64,000 bases of DNA from Halorubrum aethiopicum (GCF_001542905.1 NZ_LOAJ01000001.1:1240001-1304000); one strand, 5' to 3'. Positions 33,187 to 41,519 are shown, counted from the first letter of the stretch. The notes: a model not told the origin generated them from the sequence alone. Numbers and translations are program-made.

Positions 33187-33816
33187 TCAGTCGCTCGCGA
33201 GCCGGCGTCGCTCGTCCCGGAGGAGCCGCTCCCAGAGCCCGAAGAGACGGCTGTCGAGGCCGTAGGCCGCGTCCACCCGAGCGACCCAGGCGTCGTCGGC
33301 GAAGAGCAGTCGCTGGAACCGTCGGACCTCCGGCGAGAGACGGTCGCGGTCGCCGGCGTAGTACGACAGCGACTCCTCGCGCGCCCGCTTGACGAGGTCG
33401 CTCGGGACTGCGATTCCGTCGGCGGCCGCGGCGTGGACGAACCACTCCAGATGGAGGAGCGCACCTGCTGCGAGGAACCGCTCGCGGAAGCCGGAGACGC
33501 CCGCGAGCGCCGGACGCCCGTCGACGACGACGTCTCGCGGGCGGGAGAAGCGCGGGGCGCTCGCGGTGACGCCGGCCGCCGCCGCGACCTCGCGGGCGAC
33601 CCGGCGGAGCCGCCACTCGCCGTACCTGACCGGCGCGAGGAGACCGAGTTCGTACCACAGCGGCATCCACTCGCAGTACGGCTCCGAGAAGGCCCCGTCC
33701 GCGAGCAGCGTGGTCGCCACCGAACGCGCCGCCGCCGGCGGGAGGTCCGTCGGGTCCGCGGCGAGCCGCTCCGCGATCCGATCGCCGTCGAGGTCCTCGG
33801 CACCCGCGAACCCCAT
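33187..33816 (-). CDS. Uncharacterised haloarchaeal protein; N-terminus uncertain
   Basis: This 209-residue, mostly helical protein is not recognised. It has several Trp/Tyr-rich segments (YCEWMPLWYELGLL, FLAAGALLHLEWFVHAAAA, SLSYYAGDRDRL) that suggest a folded enzyme or binding domain. The first canonical start is the ATG at 33816. The frame stays open upstream and encodes protein-like sequence (LRLLRLTAPRDFADWYAASR and on) with no ATG, GTG or TTG. A TTTTGA box near 33934-33943 would place a leaderless start close to an ATC at 33912 or a GTC at 33918. It is the third gene after the MinD-like ATPase. Confidence 0.7.
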   Translation of the reverse strand: MGFAGAEDLDGDRIAERLAADPTDLPPAAARSVATTLLADGAFSEPYCEWMPLWYELGLLAPVRYGEWRLRRVAREVAAAAGVTASAPRFSRPRDVVVDGRPALAGVSGFRERFLAAGALLHLEWFVHAAAADGIAVPSDLVKRAREESLSYYAGDRDRLSPEVRRFQRLLFADDAWVARVDAAYGLDSRLFGLWERLLRDERRRLASD

Positions 33817-33934
33817 TCCCTCGGCGACGTGCCGGGTGTACGCGCGGCTCGCGGCGTACCAGTCGGCGAAGTCCCGCGGCGCGGTCAGTCGGAGGAGACG
33901 GAGGACGGTGATGGCGACCGTAGGGGCGGCCGGG

Positions 33935-34633
33935 TCAAAACCGCTCCGCTCGGCCCGCGTCGCCGTCGCTCGGGCGGTCGTCGCCCGTCACCGGCTCCGT
34001 CCGGTCGTCGTCGCCGTCGCCGCCGTCAGCGAGCGCGCCGTCCAGCCCCCACTCGTCCGCGCGCTCTCTCGCCTCGGCGCGGGCCTGCTCGCGGATGGCG
34101 TCGATCCGGTCGTCGTCCGCGAGGAACGCCGCGACCGCGTCGGCCTCCTCGCCGTCCCCGTCGGTCAGGCGGTCGTCCGGGGCGCTCTCGCGGGTGCGCT
34201 CCGCGAGGTCGGGGTCGTCGGCGAGCTCCGTCGCGACCGCCGCGGGCGGGACCCGGAGCGACTCCTCGTCGTGAGCCGCTCGGAGCGCCTCGGACGCGAC
34301 CGCGTACAGCTCGACGCGGTACGGGCCGGGGACGGCCAGCTCGGCGAGCGCGTCGGGGCCGCCGCTGTCGGTCACGGTGTTGTACGCCAACACGGGAACG
34401 CCCGCCTCGAAGGTGAGCACGCCGCGGGCGTCGCCGGAGAGCAGCAGCGTCTCCTGGGGGACGACGGTGGCGTAGCCGGTCAGTTCGCGGTCGAGCGCGG
34501 CCGACAGGGTGGTCCCGACGTCGGAGACGACCCGCGACCGGAGGAGGTCCCCGCGCGGGATCTCGAGGACCGGGGCGTCCGTCGACTCCGTCCCGTCGGT
34601 CGGCCGTCCCGCTCCGCCCGGCGACCCGGTCAT
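33935..34633 (-). CDS. Uncharacterised acidic protein of the MinD-like unit
   Basis: I do not recognise this 232-residue protein. Residues about 20-115 look folded, with alternating strands and helices (LEIPRGDLLRSRVVSDVGTT, YATVVPQETLLLSGDARGVL and PYRVELYAVASEALRAAH). The C-terminal half is strongly acidic and probably disordered, with a helix around DDRIDAIREQARAEARERAD. Its start overlaps the stop of the MinD-like gene by four bases (34630-34633), so the two are co-translated and probably work together. This resembles DUF8054-type haloarchaeal proteins, an uncertain match. Confidence 0.6.
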   Translation of the reverse strand: MTGSPGGAGRPTDGTESTDAPVLEIPRGDLLRSRVVSDVGTTLSAALDRELTGYATVVPQETLLLSGDARGVLTFEAGVPVLAYNTVTDSGGPDALAELAVPGPYRVELYAVASEALRAAHDEESLRVPPAAVATELADDPDLAERTRESAPDDRLTDGDGEEADAVAAFLADDDRIDAIREQARAEARERADEWGLDGALADGGDGDDDRTEPVTGDDRPSDGDAGRAERF

Positions 34634-35397
34634 GGGGTGTCGGGGACGACCGCGCTCTTGAACCGCGCCGCCACCGCCTCCCCGTCGCCGTCGCGCACCT
34701 CGAGGCGGGCGGCCGCCTCGCGGTACCGGGCGGCGGGCTCGCTGTCGGGCGCGTGGGCGAGGAGCGGCTTCCCGGCCCGCCGCGCGGCCCGGACCACGTC
34801 GCTGTCGGGCACCTCCGCGAGCACCGGGCCGCCGAAGTGGCGGCCGGCCTGCTCCGCGACCGCGGCCGCCGGATCCCGCACCTTGTTGAGCAGGACGCCC
34901 GCGGTCTCGGTACCGTACGAGCGGGCGTACTCCTGGACCTTCAGCCCGTCCGAGAGCGCGGGGATCGTCGGCTCGACCACGATCACGACGCGGTCGGCGA
35001 GGACGACGGGCAACACCGCGGACTTCGAGCCGAGCGCGGCCGGCGAGTCCAGGAGGAGCACGTCCGTGTCGCGGGCGAGTTCGGCGACGACCTCGCGGAG
35101 CCGCGCGGGGTCGGCCGCGGAGAAGCCGGCGAGCGAGGTGCCACAGGGGACGACCGAGAGCCCGAACCGCTCGTAGGTCGCCTCCGAGACGTCCGTCGCG
35201 GTCCCCTCGACGAGCAGGTCGTGGAGGGTGACCGCCGCGTCGTCGAGTCCGGTGTGAAACAGCAGGTTCGCCATCCCGGTGTCGGCGTCGACGACCGTCA
35301 CGTCGTGCTCCTCGGCGAGCGCCATGCCGAGCGCGAGCGTGCTCGTCGTCTTGCCGGTGCCGCCCTTGCCGCTGGCGACCGCGAACGCCTCGACCAT
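34630..35397 (-). CDS. MinD/ParA-family ATPase
   Basis: This 255-residue P-loop ATPase has the deviant Walker A KGGTGKTT (residues 11-18), a switch I region (VDADTGMANLLFHTGL) and Walker B DVLLLDSPAALGSKSAV. Such proteins position cellular structures or regulate assembly through ATP-dependent dimerisation. Haloarchaea have several MinD paralogues affecting shape, motility or archaellum and chemosensory placement. No obvious membrane-targeting helix ends this protein. It starts a unit with two unrecognised genes; the ATG at 35397 has a TTTTAA box about 28 bases upstream. Confidence 0.85.
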   Translation of the reverse strand: MVEAFAVASGKGGTGKTTSTLALGMALAEEHDVTVVDADTGMANLLFHTGLDDAAVTLHDLLVEGTATDVSEATYERFGLSVVPCGTSLAGFSAADPARLREVVAELARDTDVLLLDSPAALGSKSAVLPVVLADRVVIVVEPTIPALSDGLKVQEYARSYGTETAGVLLNKVRDPAAAVAEQAGRHFGGPVLAEVPDSDVVRAARRAGKPLLAHAPDSEPAARYREAAARLEVRDGDGEAVAARFKSAVVPDTP

Positions 35398-35570
35398 TAC
35401 CCTCTCGTCCGCGTCGGCGCGTTAAAAGGTGTCTATTGTGCGGTTGCCGGGTTGATCGAATCGTTGAAGTCCCGATCGGTGCGACGATGTGAGAGGACTT
35501 CGAGAACTCGTTTGACAGACAGTACGTCTCGATCCGGTTGTGGTCAATACAGCCACCTTTTTCATCGTCG

Positions 35571-35763
35571 GGTGCCCTCGCTCACTGCGTTCGCTTCGGG
35601 AACCGCTCCTCGAAAAACCTGGAGGGAAAAAGCCGACTCCGCCGTCTTCGACGGCTCCGTCGGTGAACCGCTCGCTTCGCTCGCGGATGCTCCCTCCAGT
35701 CTAAGCAACGAACGACGGCCCTCGCGGGCTCCTCGCGGCCTCCGGCCGCTCGGAGGCGCGCCA
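35571..35763 (+). repeat. Dispersed structured repeat, copy F (divergent; in the 35398-35845 gap)
   Basis: The tail (CCCTCGCGGGCTCCTCGCG to GGAGGCGCGCC, about 35719-35763) matches the other copies and includes hairpin 35735-35749 (GCGGCC, loop TCC, GGCCGC). The segment CTCGCTCACTGCGTTCGCT at 35578 matches the middle of copy E. The rest is replaced by a nested structure. Outer arms CTGGAGGGA (35619-35627) and TCCCTCCAG (35691-35699) enclose the hairpin GCCGTC-TTC-GACGGC (35641-35655). The leftmost part, 35398-35570, is AT-richer; I see no gene there. Confidence 0.65.
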
Positions 35764-35845
35764 CCACCAACTCGTCTCCCGGCCGTCGCGTCGCCCGACC
35801 GCCTCCGAGAACAGCGCTTTTGTCCGCTCCCACCAATACTCCGCC

Positions 35846-37105
35846 ATGGTCCAGACGATCTCCGCCGACGAGTTCCGCGACATGGTCGACGCGGCGCGAC
35901 GCGGCGAGCGCGAGTTCGCCCTCGTCGACACCAGGCCCGAGGAGAGCTACGAGGGCTGGCGGATCGCCGGCGCGATCAACTACGTCTACAAGCCGTTCCA
36001 CCGGTTCGACCGCGAGGAGTTCGAGACGGCGACGGGGCTCGGCCCCGAGGAGACGGTCGTGACCGTCTGCGCGAAGGGGAAGTCCTCGCACGCGCTCGCC
36101 GACGACCTCGCGGCCGCCGGCTACGACGACGTGTACGCCATCGACGACGGGATGCGCGGCTGGTCGGCCGTCTACGACCGGGTCGAGGTTCCCCTCCCCG
36201 ACGCCGGCGACGACCCCCTCGATATCGTCCAGATCCAGCGCCGCGCGAAGGGGTGTCTGGGATATCTCGTGGTCGGGGGCGAGGGTGACGATGGCTCCCG
36301 TGTCGCCGTCGCCGTCGACGTCTCCCGCCACGGCGAGGAGTGGCGGGCCGCGGCCGCCGCCCGCGACGCGTCGATCGCGGCCGTGCTCGACACCCACGTC
36401 CACGCCGACCACCTCTCCGGCGGCCGCGCGCTCGCGGACGAGTTGGGGGTCCCATACGTCCTCCCCGCCGCGGTCGCCGACCGCGACGTGGCGTACGACT
36501 TCGACGCGATCGGGCGCAACGAGACCCTCTCGGTCGGCGGGATCGACGTGAAGGCGCTCGCGACGCCCGGACACACCGACGACATGGCGAGCTACCTCGT
36601 CGGCGGCTCGGCCGTCCTCACCGGCGACACCCTCTTCACGGGGGGCGTCGGCCGGACGGAGCTCCAGTTCGCGGCCGACGAGGGCGGCGAGGAAGGCGAT
36701 CGCGACGAGGGCAGCGAACGCGAATCCGCCGGCGCGCGGACCGGCGCGGAGCGCCTCTACGACTCGCTCCACGGCACGCTCCTCGCCGAGCCCGACGACG
36801 TCGCCGTGTTGCCCGGCCACTTCGCCGTCGCGAACGACGGGACCGCCGACGCGACCCCCGGCGAACCCGTGGCGACGACGGTCGGGGAGGCCCGACGGGA
36901 GATCGGGATCCTCCGACGGGACCGGGAGGCGTTCGTCGAGGAGATCACGGCGACGCTGCCGGAGAAGCCGCCGAACTACGAGTCGGTGATCGCGGCCAAC
37001 CGCGGGGTCGAGCCCCCGGCCGACGAGGTCGCCGCGATCGACCTCGAGATGGGACCGAACCGCTGTGCGGCCGAACCCGCGCCGGAACCCGAGGCCGGCG
37101 ACTGA
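35846..37105 (+). CDS. Rhodanese-metallo-beta-lactamase fusion, persulfide dioxygenase-like
   Basis: This 419-residue fusion starts with a rhodanese domain (about 1-115) whose active-site cysteine is C75 (VCAKGKSS). An MBL-fold domain follows with the metal-binding motif THVHADHL (H184, H186, D188, H189), a second ligand region TPGHTDDM, and GDTLFTGGVGRTEL. This combination resembles ETHE1-type persulfide dioxygenases and rhodanese-Blh sulfur-detoxifying proteins. A polar insertion rich in Glu and Gly lies near residues 275-305. Substrate persulfide or glutathione analogue is inferred. The ATG at 35846 has a CTTTTG box about 27 bases upstream. Confidence 0.85.
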   Translation: MVQTISADEFRDMVDAARRGEREFALVDTRPEESYEGWRIAGAINYVYKPFHRFDREEFETATGLGPEETVVTVCAKGKSSHALADDLAAAGYDDVYAIDDGMRGWSAVYDRVEVPLPDAGDDPLDIVQIQRRAKGCLGYLVVGGEGDDGSRVAVAVDVSRHGEEWRAAAAARDASIAAVLDTHVHADHLSGGRALADELGVPYVLPAAVADRDVAYDFDAIGRNETLSVGGIDVKALATPGHTDDMASYLVGGSAVLTGDTLFTGGVGRTELQFAADEGGEEGDRDEGSERESAGARTGAERLYDSLHGTLLAEPDDVAVLPGHFAVANDGTADATPGEPVATTVGEARREIGILRRDREAFVEEITATLPEKPPNYESVIAANRGVEPPADEVAAIDLEMGPNRCAAEPAPEPEAGD

Positions 37106-37170
37106 GAACGAGAGCAGCGACTGAGAGCGAAAGCAGCGAGCGAGAGCGAAGCCGGCGACCGATCGGGAGT

Positions 37171-37962
37171 TCAGGCGTCCTGGAGGTCGACCTCCCGCAG
37201 CGCCTCGTTCAGGTCCTCGCGGACGCGCTCGCCGGTCTCGCGGTCCATCGCGGTCGTGACGATCCGGTTCTCCTGCACGCTGGAGCCGTCCCGGAGGAGG
37301 AGCCGGACGTTCCCGTTCGTCCCCGCGCGCGTCGCCTTCGCGCGCAGGCCCGTCCGGGAGCCGGTGCCGCCGGCGTCGATCGGGCCGGGGACGACCTTCT
37401 TCACGTGCGGGTGTTCGGCCACCGTCTGAACCGCCCGCCGGCCCTTGCGGTCGCCGATGAGCGTCGAGTGGGACCCGCCGATCTTCTCGCGCGGCGGCGT
37501 CTCGACCACCTCCAGCGCCCGGTCGCCGCGGCGGTCGAGCACCCACTCGACCACGTCGCTCTCGGCCGCGGTCGCGTCGTCGCGATCCCCGTCGCCGTCG
37601 CGACCGTCCTCGCGGTCCCCGTCCCCCTCCGGCACGCGGTAGAACTCGTGGTGGAGCTGCGCGCGCGTCTCCCGGAGGGGTTCGCGTGTGCCGGCCGCGT
37701 ACACGGTCTCGGGGCGCTTGCGACGGATCTCGTCGGCGACGCGGCCGGCGAAGTTGCGGAGCTGGATCCCGCTCAGCTCCTCGTCGTCCTCGGGACGGGT
37801 CGTCACGGTCGTCCGCCCGACGACGTCGTCCTCCGCGAGCATCGTCAGCTCAGCGCGCTCCGCCGTGAACTCCGCGACGACCGCGTCGCTGTTGGCGGTG
37901 TTACAGGTCAGACAGTAATCCCCCGGCTTCTCCAGGGGGGTGCCACACCGCCGACAGTTCAT
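37171..37962 (-). CDS. DUF2103 family metal-binding protein
   Basis: This 263-residue protein belongs to the archaeal DUF2103 group of predicted metal-binding proteins. It starts with a zinc ribbon, MNCRRCGTPLEKPGDYCLTCNT (split motif CxxC, CxxC). The conserved C-terminal half contains REKIGGSHSTLIGDRKGRRA and HPHVKKVVPGPIDAGGTGSR. An acidic, Arg-rich linker (GDGDREDGRDGDGDRDD) separates them. The basic, Gly-rich C-terminal motifs suggest nucleic-acid binding (inference). The ATG at 37962 was chosen to give the zinc ribbon at the N-terminus. Confidence 0.8.
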   Translation of the reverse strand: MNCRRCGTPLEKPGDYCLTCNTANSDAVVAEFTAERAELTMLAEDDVVGRTTVTTRPEDDEELSGIQLRNFAGRVADEIRRKRPETVYAAGTREPLRETRAQLHHEFYRVPEGDGDREDGRDGDGDRDDATAAESDVVEWVLDRRGDRALEVVETPPREKIGGSHSTLIGDRKGRRAVQTVAEHPHVKKVVPGPIDAGGTGSRTGLRAKATRAGTNGNVRLLLRDGSSVQENRIVTTAMDRETGERVREDLNEALREVDLQDA

Positions 37963-38000
37963 ACCGGTCGGAGGCGCGTGCCGGATAAAAGACCGTCCGT

Positions 38001-38441
38001 TCAGGATTCCCCGTCCGGTCGGCACGGAGCCTCCTCGGTCGCCCGGTGACTGCCGAAGGCGACGGTTCCCTCGCGGATCCCGACGCGGGCGATCGTACAC
38101 GTCCCGTCGCGGTGGTCGCCGGTGTACTCGAAGGCCTCGCTCGGTCCGTCTGCCAGGTCGACTCTCACCCCGTAGACGCCGACCCGATCCGCCCAGGCGT
38201 CGTTGCGGAACACTCCGGAGCCGTCACCGTCGTCCGCGGCCGCCAGCGCGTACCGCTCGTCGAGCACCGGCGTCCCGTCGCGCGTCACGCGGAGTCGCGC
38301 CTCAACTCGCTCGGGCCGCCGGTTCGTCAGGAGGATACCGCCGAGGCGGAGCCCGTCCGGCTCGCGGACGCCGAGACATCCGGATCCCGCCGAGAGGCCG
38401 GCGGTCGCGGAGGCGGCGAGCACGAACCGCCTTCGGTTCAT
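38001..38441 (-). CDS. Predicted Tat-exported lipoprotein
   Basis: This 146-residue protein has a Tat-type signal with lipobox: MNRRRFVLAASATAGLSAG, then SGCLG. Cys22 would carry the lipid on the outer membrane face. The mature part looks like a small immunoglobulin-like beta-sandwich (LTNRRPERVEARLRVTRDG, YGVRVDLADGPSEAFEYTG). Function unknown. The start at 38441 is fixed by the signal. It stands 38 bases upstream of the DUF2103 gene on the same strand and may be co-transcribed. Confidence 0.75.
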   Translation of the reverse strand: MNRRRFVLAASATAGLSAGSGCLGVREPDGLRLGGILLTNRRPERVEARLRVTRDGTPVLDERYALAAADDGDGSGVFRNDAWADRVGVYGVRVDLADGPSEAFEYTGDHRDGTCTIARVGIREGTVAFGSHRATEEAPCRPDGES

Positions 38442-38535
38442 GCGCGGCGTTCGTACGTGACCGACAAAAAAGCGACCGAACCCCGGTCGCCTCCGTCGGG
38501 ACAACCATATTAGTCGGCGCTCCCGGATCGGACGT

Positions 38536-39306
38536 ATGGACACCGACCGCTTCGACGCGAACGCCCCGGGCGAGGAGTCCGACGGGCCCGAACCCGACGG
38601 ATCCGACCCCGACGCTCCGGAGGGCGGATCCGACCGATCCGGGGGTGACCGGTCCGAATCCGATCGCTCCGTGATCGACCGGTCCGTGTCGGACCTGGCC
38701 GACTCGGAGGTCATCGAGGACTGGCTGGAGGGGCTGTTCCGCAACGGGCGAACGAACGCGGTGATCGCGTGGGCGATGGTCGCGGTGCTCGTCGGCGTCT
38801 TCCTCGAGAGCCTGCTCGGGTTCGATCTCCTCTCGATGGCGCTCGTCGCGGCCATCACGGCCGTCGTGATCGCGCCGGCGGTCGCCGCTCGGGATCCGCG
38901 GGTGATGCTCCCGTGGGAGCTGCTCGGGCTCGCGCTGTTGCCCGTGTTGGTCCGGGCGCTTCTCGGCGGTGACCTCGGCGTCTTCGCGGTGTACCTCGCG
39001 ATCGCCGCACTGGCGCTCGTCATCACCGTCGATCTCCACATGTTCACGTCGCTGCGGGTGACTCATTGGTTCGCGATCGTCCTCGTCGTGATGACGACGA
39101 TGGCCACCGCGGCCGCGTGGACGGTCCTCCGGTGGAACGCCGACCGCAGGCTCGGGACCGACTTCCTGACGACGAACGAGGCGCTCATGATCGAGTGGCT
39201 CTACGTGACGCTGGCCGGGCTCGCCGCCGGCGTCCTCTTCGACGTCTACTTCCGCCGTCGCGGCGTGCGGCTCCGGCGGGCGATCCGACGGGTGGTCCGC
39301 CGATGA
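38536..39306 (+). CDS. Membrane protein with acidic disordered N-terminus
   Basis: Unrecognised 256-residue protein. The first 55 residues are disordered with repeated SDxSVxD-like units (GDRSESDRSVIDRSVSDLAD). Five or so hydrophobic helices span about residues 73-240, and the C-terminus is strongly basic (RRRGVRLRRAIRRVVRR), facing the cytoplasm. The gene overlaps the next membrane-protein gene by four bases (ATGA), so the two products are probably made in equal amounts and may form a complex. A TATTAG box lies near 38509-38514. Confidence 0.6.
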   Translation: MDTDRFDANAPGEESDGPEPDGSDPDAPEGGSDRSGGDRSESDRSVIDRSVSDLADSEVIEDWLEGLFRNGRTNAVIAWAMVAVLVGVFLESLLGFDLLSMALVAAITAVVIAPAVAARDPRVMLPWELLGLALLPVLVRALLGGDLGVFAVYLAIAALALVITVDLHMFTSLRVTHWFAIVLVVMTTMATAAAWTVLRWNADRRLGTDFLTTNEALMIEWLYVTLAGLAAGVLFDVYFRRRGVRLRRAIRRVVRR

Positions 39307-39947
39307 GGCTTCTTCCGCGACCGTCGGTTCGAAACCAGAAGCGGCTCACGCGAGGGATGCAGCTCGTGCTCGTCGGGATCCTCGTCTACGGGATCGTCGC
39401 CGGCGCGCCGAAGGCGATCTCCAACGGCGGGATCGCGCTGCTCATCACGTTCGTTCCGGCGGCGCTCGAGCGGAACTACGAGGTCCCGATCGACCCCTGG
39501 CTCGGCGTGTGGATCACGAGCGCCGTCTTCTTTCACACCCTGGGATCGGCCGCGCTCTACACGCGGATCGAGTGGTGGGACCATCTCACGCACTCGCTTT
39601 CGGCGTCGCTCGTCGCCGGCGTGGGGTACACGGCGCTGCGCGCCGTCGACCTCCACAGCGACCGGATCCGGATCCCCGACCGCTTCGCGTTCGTCTTCAT
39701 CCTCGTCGTCGTCCTCGCGTTCGGCGTCGTCTGGGAGCTGTTCGAGTTCGCGCTCGACATCATCGCCGCCACGACCGGGGTCACCATGCCCCTCGCACAG
39801 CACGGCCTCGACGACACCGTCCTCGATCTGACGTACAACTCCATCGGCGCGCTCGTCGTCGCGACGTTCGGACAGGCGCACCTCTCGGGCGTCGCGGAGC
39901 GGCTCCGCGAGGGACTCCTCGCGCGGTCGGGCGGCTCCGGGGAGTGA
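39303..39947 (+). CDS. DUF2238/YjdF-like membrane protein
   Basis: This 214-residue membrane protein has about five or six helices. The motifs IEWWDHLTHSLSASLVAGVG and VVWELFEFALDIIA resemble the DUF2238 (YjdF) family. In that family the acidic and His residues in WDHLTH and WELFE are conserved within or near helices, suggesting a metal- or proton-related role. No activity is established. It is translationally coupled to the preceding membrane protein by an ATGA overlap. Confidence 0.65.
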   Translation: MRLLPRPSVRNQKRLTRGMQLVLVGILVYGIVAGAPKAISNGGIALLITFVPAALERNYEVPIDPWLGVWITSAVFFHTLGSAALYTRIEWWDHLTHSLSASLVAGVGYTALRAVDLHSDRIRIPDRFAFVFILVVVLAFGVVWELFEFALDIIAATTGVTMPLAQHGLDDTVLDLTYNSIGALVVATFGQAHLSGVAERLREGLLARSGGSGE

Positions 39948-39972
39948 GGGGTCGACGGGGCCTTCCGCTCCG

Positions 39973-41145
39973 TCAGTCGAGACAGGCCGCGACGACGCGC
40001 AGCGCCGCCTCGCCGCGAACCTCCTTCGCCAGAAGCGGGACCCGTTTCACGTCGCGGCCGCGGAAGAGGTCGGTCGCCTCCCGCAGCGCCGCCTGCTGGA
40101 CCTCCCACCGCCGCGCGCAGAACTCGCAGTGTTCGGGGTCGGGCTCGACGATCCACTCGGGATCGACGTCGGCCACCTCGCTCACCCGCTCCATCACGCG
40201 GTTGACGACGAGCGTGTTCACCGGAATCGAGAACTCGTCGAGCCGGGCGACGAGCCGCTCGGACTCGACGACGCTCATCTCCTCGGGGATGGTGACGACG
40301 CGGAAGTCGGTCCGGTCGGGGTCGCGTAACACGTCCCGGAGGCGCTCGATCCGCGCCCGCAACTCCTCGAGGTCGGCGCTCGGGTCGGGCTCGTCGTCGC
40401 CCCCGCCGAACATCCCCTTGATCCCGTCCATCATCCCCGAGAACCGCTGGCGGAGCGACATCACGCGGCCGATCATCGAGTCCATGATCTCGGGCAGCTG
40501 GAGGAGCCGGAGGGTGTGGCCGGTGGGCGCGGTGTCGACGACCACTCGGTCGAACCGGGGGTCGTCGAGGTACTCGAGCAGCTGGCGCATCGCCGCGGCC
40601 TCGTCCGCGCCGGGCATCGTCCCGCCGAGCAGCGAGCCGGGCGCGTCGTCCATCCCCTCGGCGGCGTCGTCCGCCATCCCACCCATCCCCGGCATCCCGC
40701 CCATCGCCTCGCCCATCTCGCCGAGTCCGCCGAGCGGGTCGCCGTCCGCGCCGAACATCCCCTCCTCCATCGCGTCGTCGGGGTCGATCTCGGCGGCGTA
40801 AAGCGGCAGGTCCTCGTGGACCACCGCCGGCTCCGCGGGCACGTCGATCCCCAGCGTGTCCGAAAGGGAGTGGGCGGGGTCCGTCGAGACGACGAGGGTC
40901 GGGACGCCGCCCGCCGCCGAGGAGAGCGCGGTCGCGGCCGCCATCGTCGTCTTCCCCACGCCGCCTTTCCCGCCGTAGAGCACGTACTCGGGCGCGTCCA
41001 CGCCCCGCGGGAGTTCGTCGTCTCCGGCCGCCTCCTTGAGCGCGTCCTCGTCGATCCCGTCGCTCTCGGCGTCCCCGCCGGTCGCGTCGCTCCCGGCGTC
41101 CTCGTCGTCGACGCGGTCGACGGGCTCGACGTCGATGTCGTCCAT
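39973..41145 (-). CDS. Get3/ArsA-type ATPase
   Basis: This 390-residue P-loop ATPase has an acidic N-terminal extension (1-50), deviant Walker A KGGVGKTT (60-67), switch I STDPAHSLSD and DTAPTGHTLRLLQLPEIMDSM (A-loop). A C-terminal CxxC (about C340/C343, PEHCEFCARRW) is the zinc-dimer motif of Get3. Arsenite-binding cysteines of true ArsA are not seen. A Met/Gly-rich insertion at about 126-177 (MGGMPGMGGM) could bind hydrophobic segments. It probably targets tail-anchored membrane proteins (inference). The start at 41145 was preferred over an upstream ATG at 41196. Confidence 0.85.
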   Translation of the reverse strand: MDDIDVEPVDRVDDEDAGSDATGGDAESDGIDEDALKEAAGDDELPRGVDAPEYVLYGGKGGVGKTTMAAATALSSAAGGVPTLVVSTDPAHSLSDTLGIDVPAEPAVVHEDLPLYAAEIDPDDAMEEGMFGADGDPLGGLGEMGEAMGGMPGMGGMADDAAEGMDDAPGSLLGGTMPGADEAAAMRQLLEYLDDPRFDRVVVDTAPTGHTLRLLQLPEIMDSMIGRVMSLRQRFSGMMDGIKGMFGGGDDEPDPSADLEELRARIERLRDVLRDPDRTDFRVVTIPEEMSVVESERLVARLDEFSIPVNTLVVNRVMERVSEVADVDPEWIVEPDPEHCEFCARRWEVQQAALREATDLFRGRDVKRVPLLAKEVRGEAALRVVAACLD

Positions 41146-41222
41146 GCTCGCCACTGGCGGCGGCGCGCTTGTGTACCCGTCGGTCCGGGTCGCCATCGAC
41201 GCCGCGCGAGGAGGAGAGCCGC

Positions 41223-41519
41223 CTACGGCGACTCGTCGAGCCGCTCCACGACGGTCTGGAGGTTCGCCTCGCTCTCGATCTCGCGTTTCACCTGCTCCCG
41301 TCGGCGCACCGCCGCGGAGTCGGCGTCGTACGCGCGGACGTACTCCGCGCGGGTGTGCTCGTCGAACGCGTGCCGGATCGCGAAGTAGCCGTCCGGGACG
41401 ATCGTGCCGCACACCTTACACTCGTGGCGCTGGTGTTCTCGCGTCTGGTGGAGCACGGCCGACTCGACGTCCTCGAAGACGGCGTCACAGCCGTCGATGC
41501 CGCACGCCCAGGGAACCAT
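41223..41519 (-). CDS. C2H2-like zinc finger protein
   Basis: This 98-residue protein has two tandem C2H2-type fingers: C6/C11 with H24/H29 (CGIDGCDAVF, LHQTREHQ) and C34/C37 with H50/H55 (CKVCGTIV, IRHAFDEH). A helical charged tail follows. Haloarchaea encode families of such small C2H2 proteins (DUF7565-like), some of which affect biofilm and motility. Nucleic acid or protein binding cannot be decided here. Confidence 0.7.
   Translation of the reverse strand: MVPWACGIDGCDAVFEDVESAVLHQTREHQRHECKVCGTIVPDGYFAIRHAFDEHTRAEYVRAYDADSAAVRRREQVKREIESEANLQTVVERLDESP

Noticed and set aside
33112-34416. Plus-strand open frame of 434 codons starting in the ppsA upstream region
   Set aside because: It runs antisense through the two genes of the MinD-like unit and becomes Arg/Pro-rich low complexity. 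The minus-strand frames have protein-like sequence and overlapping starts.
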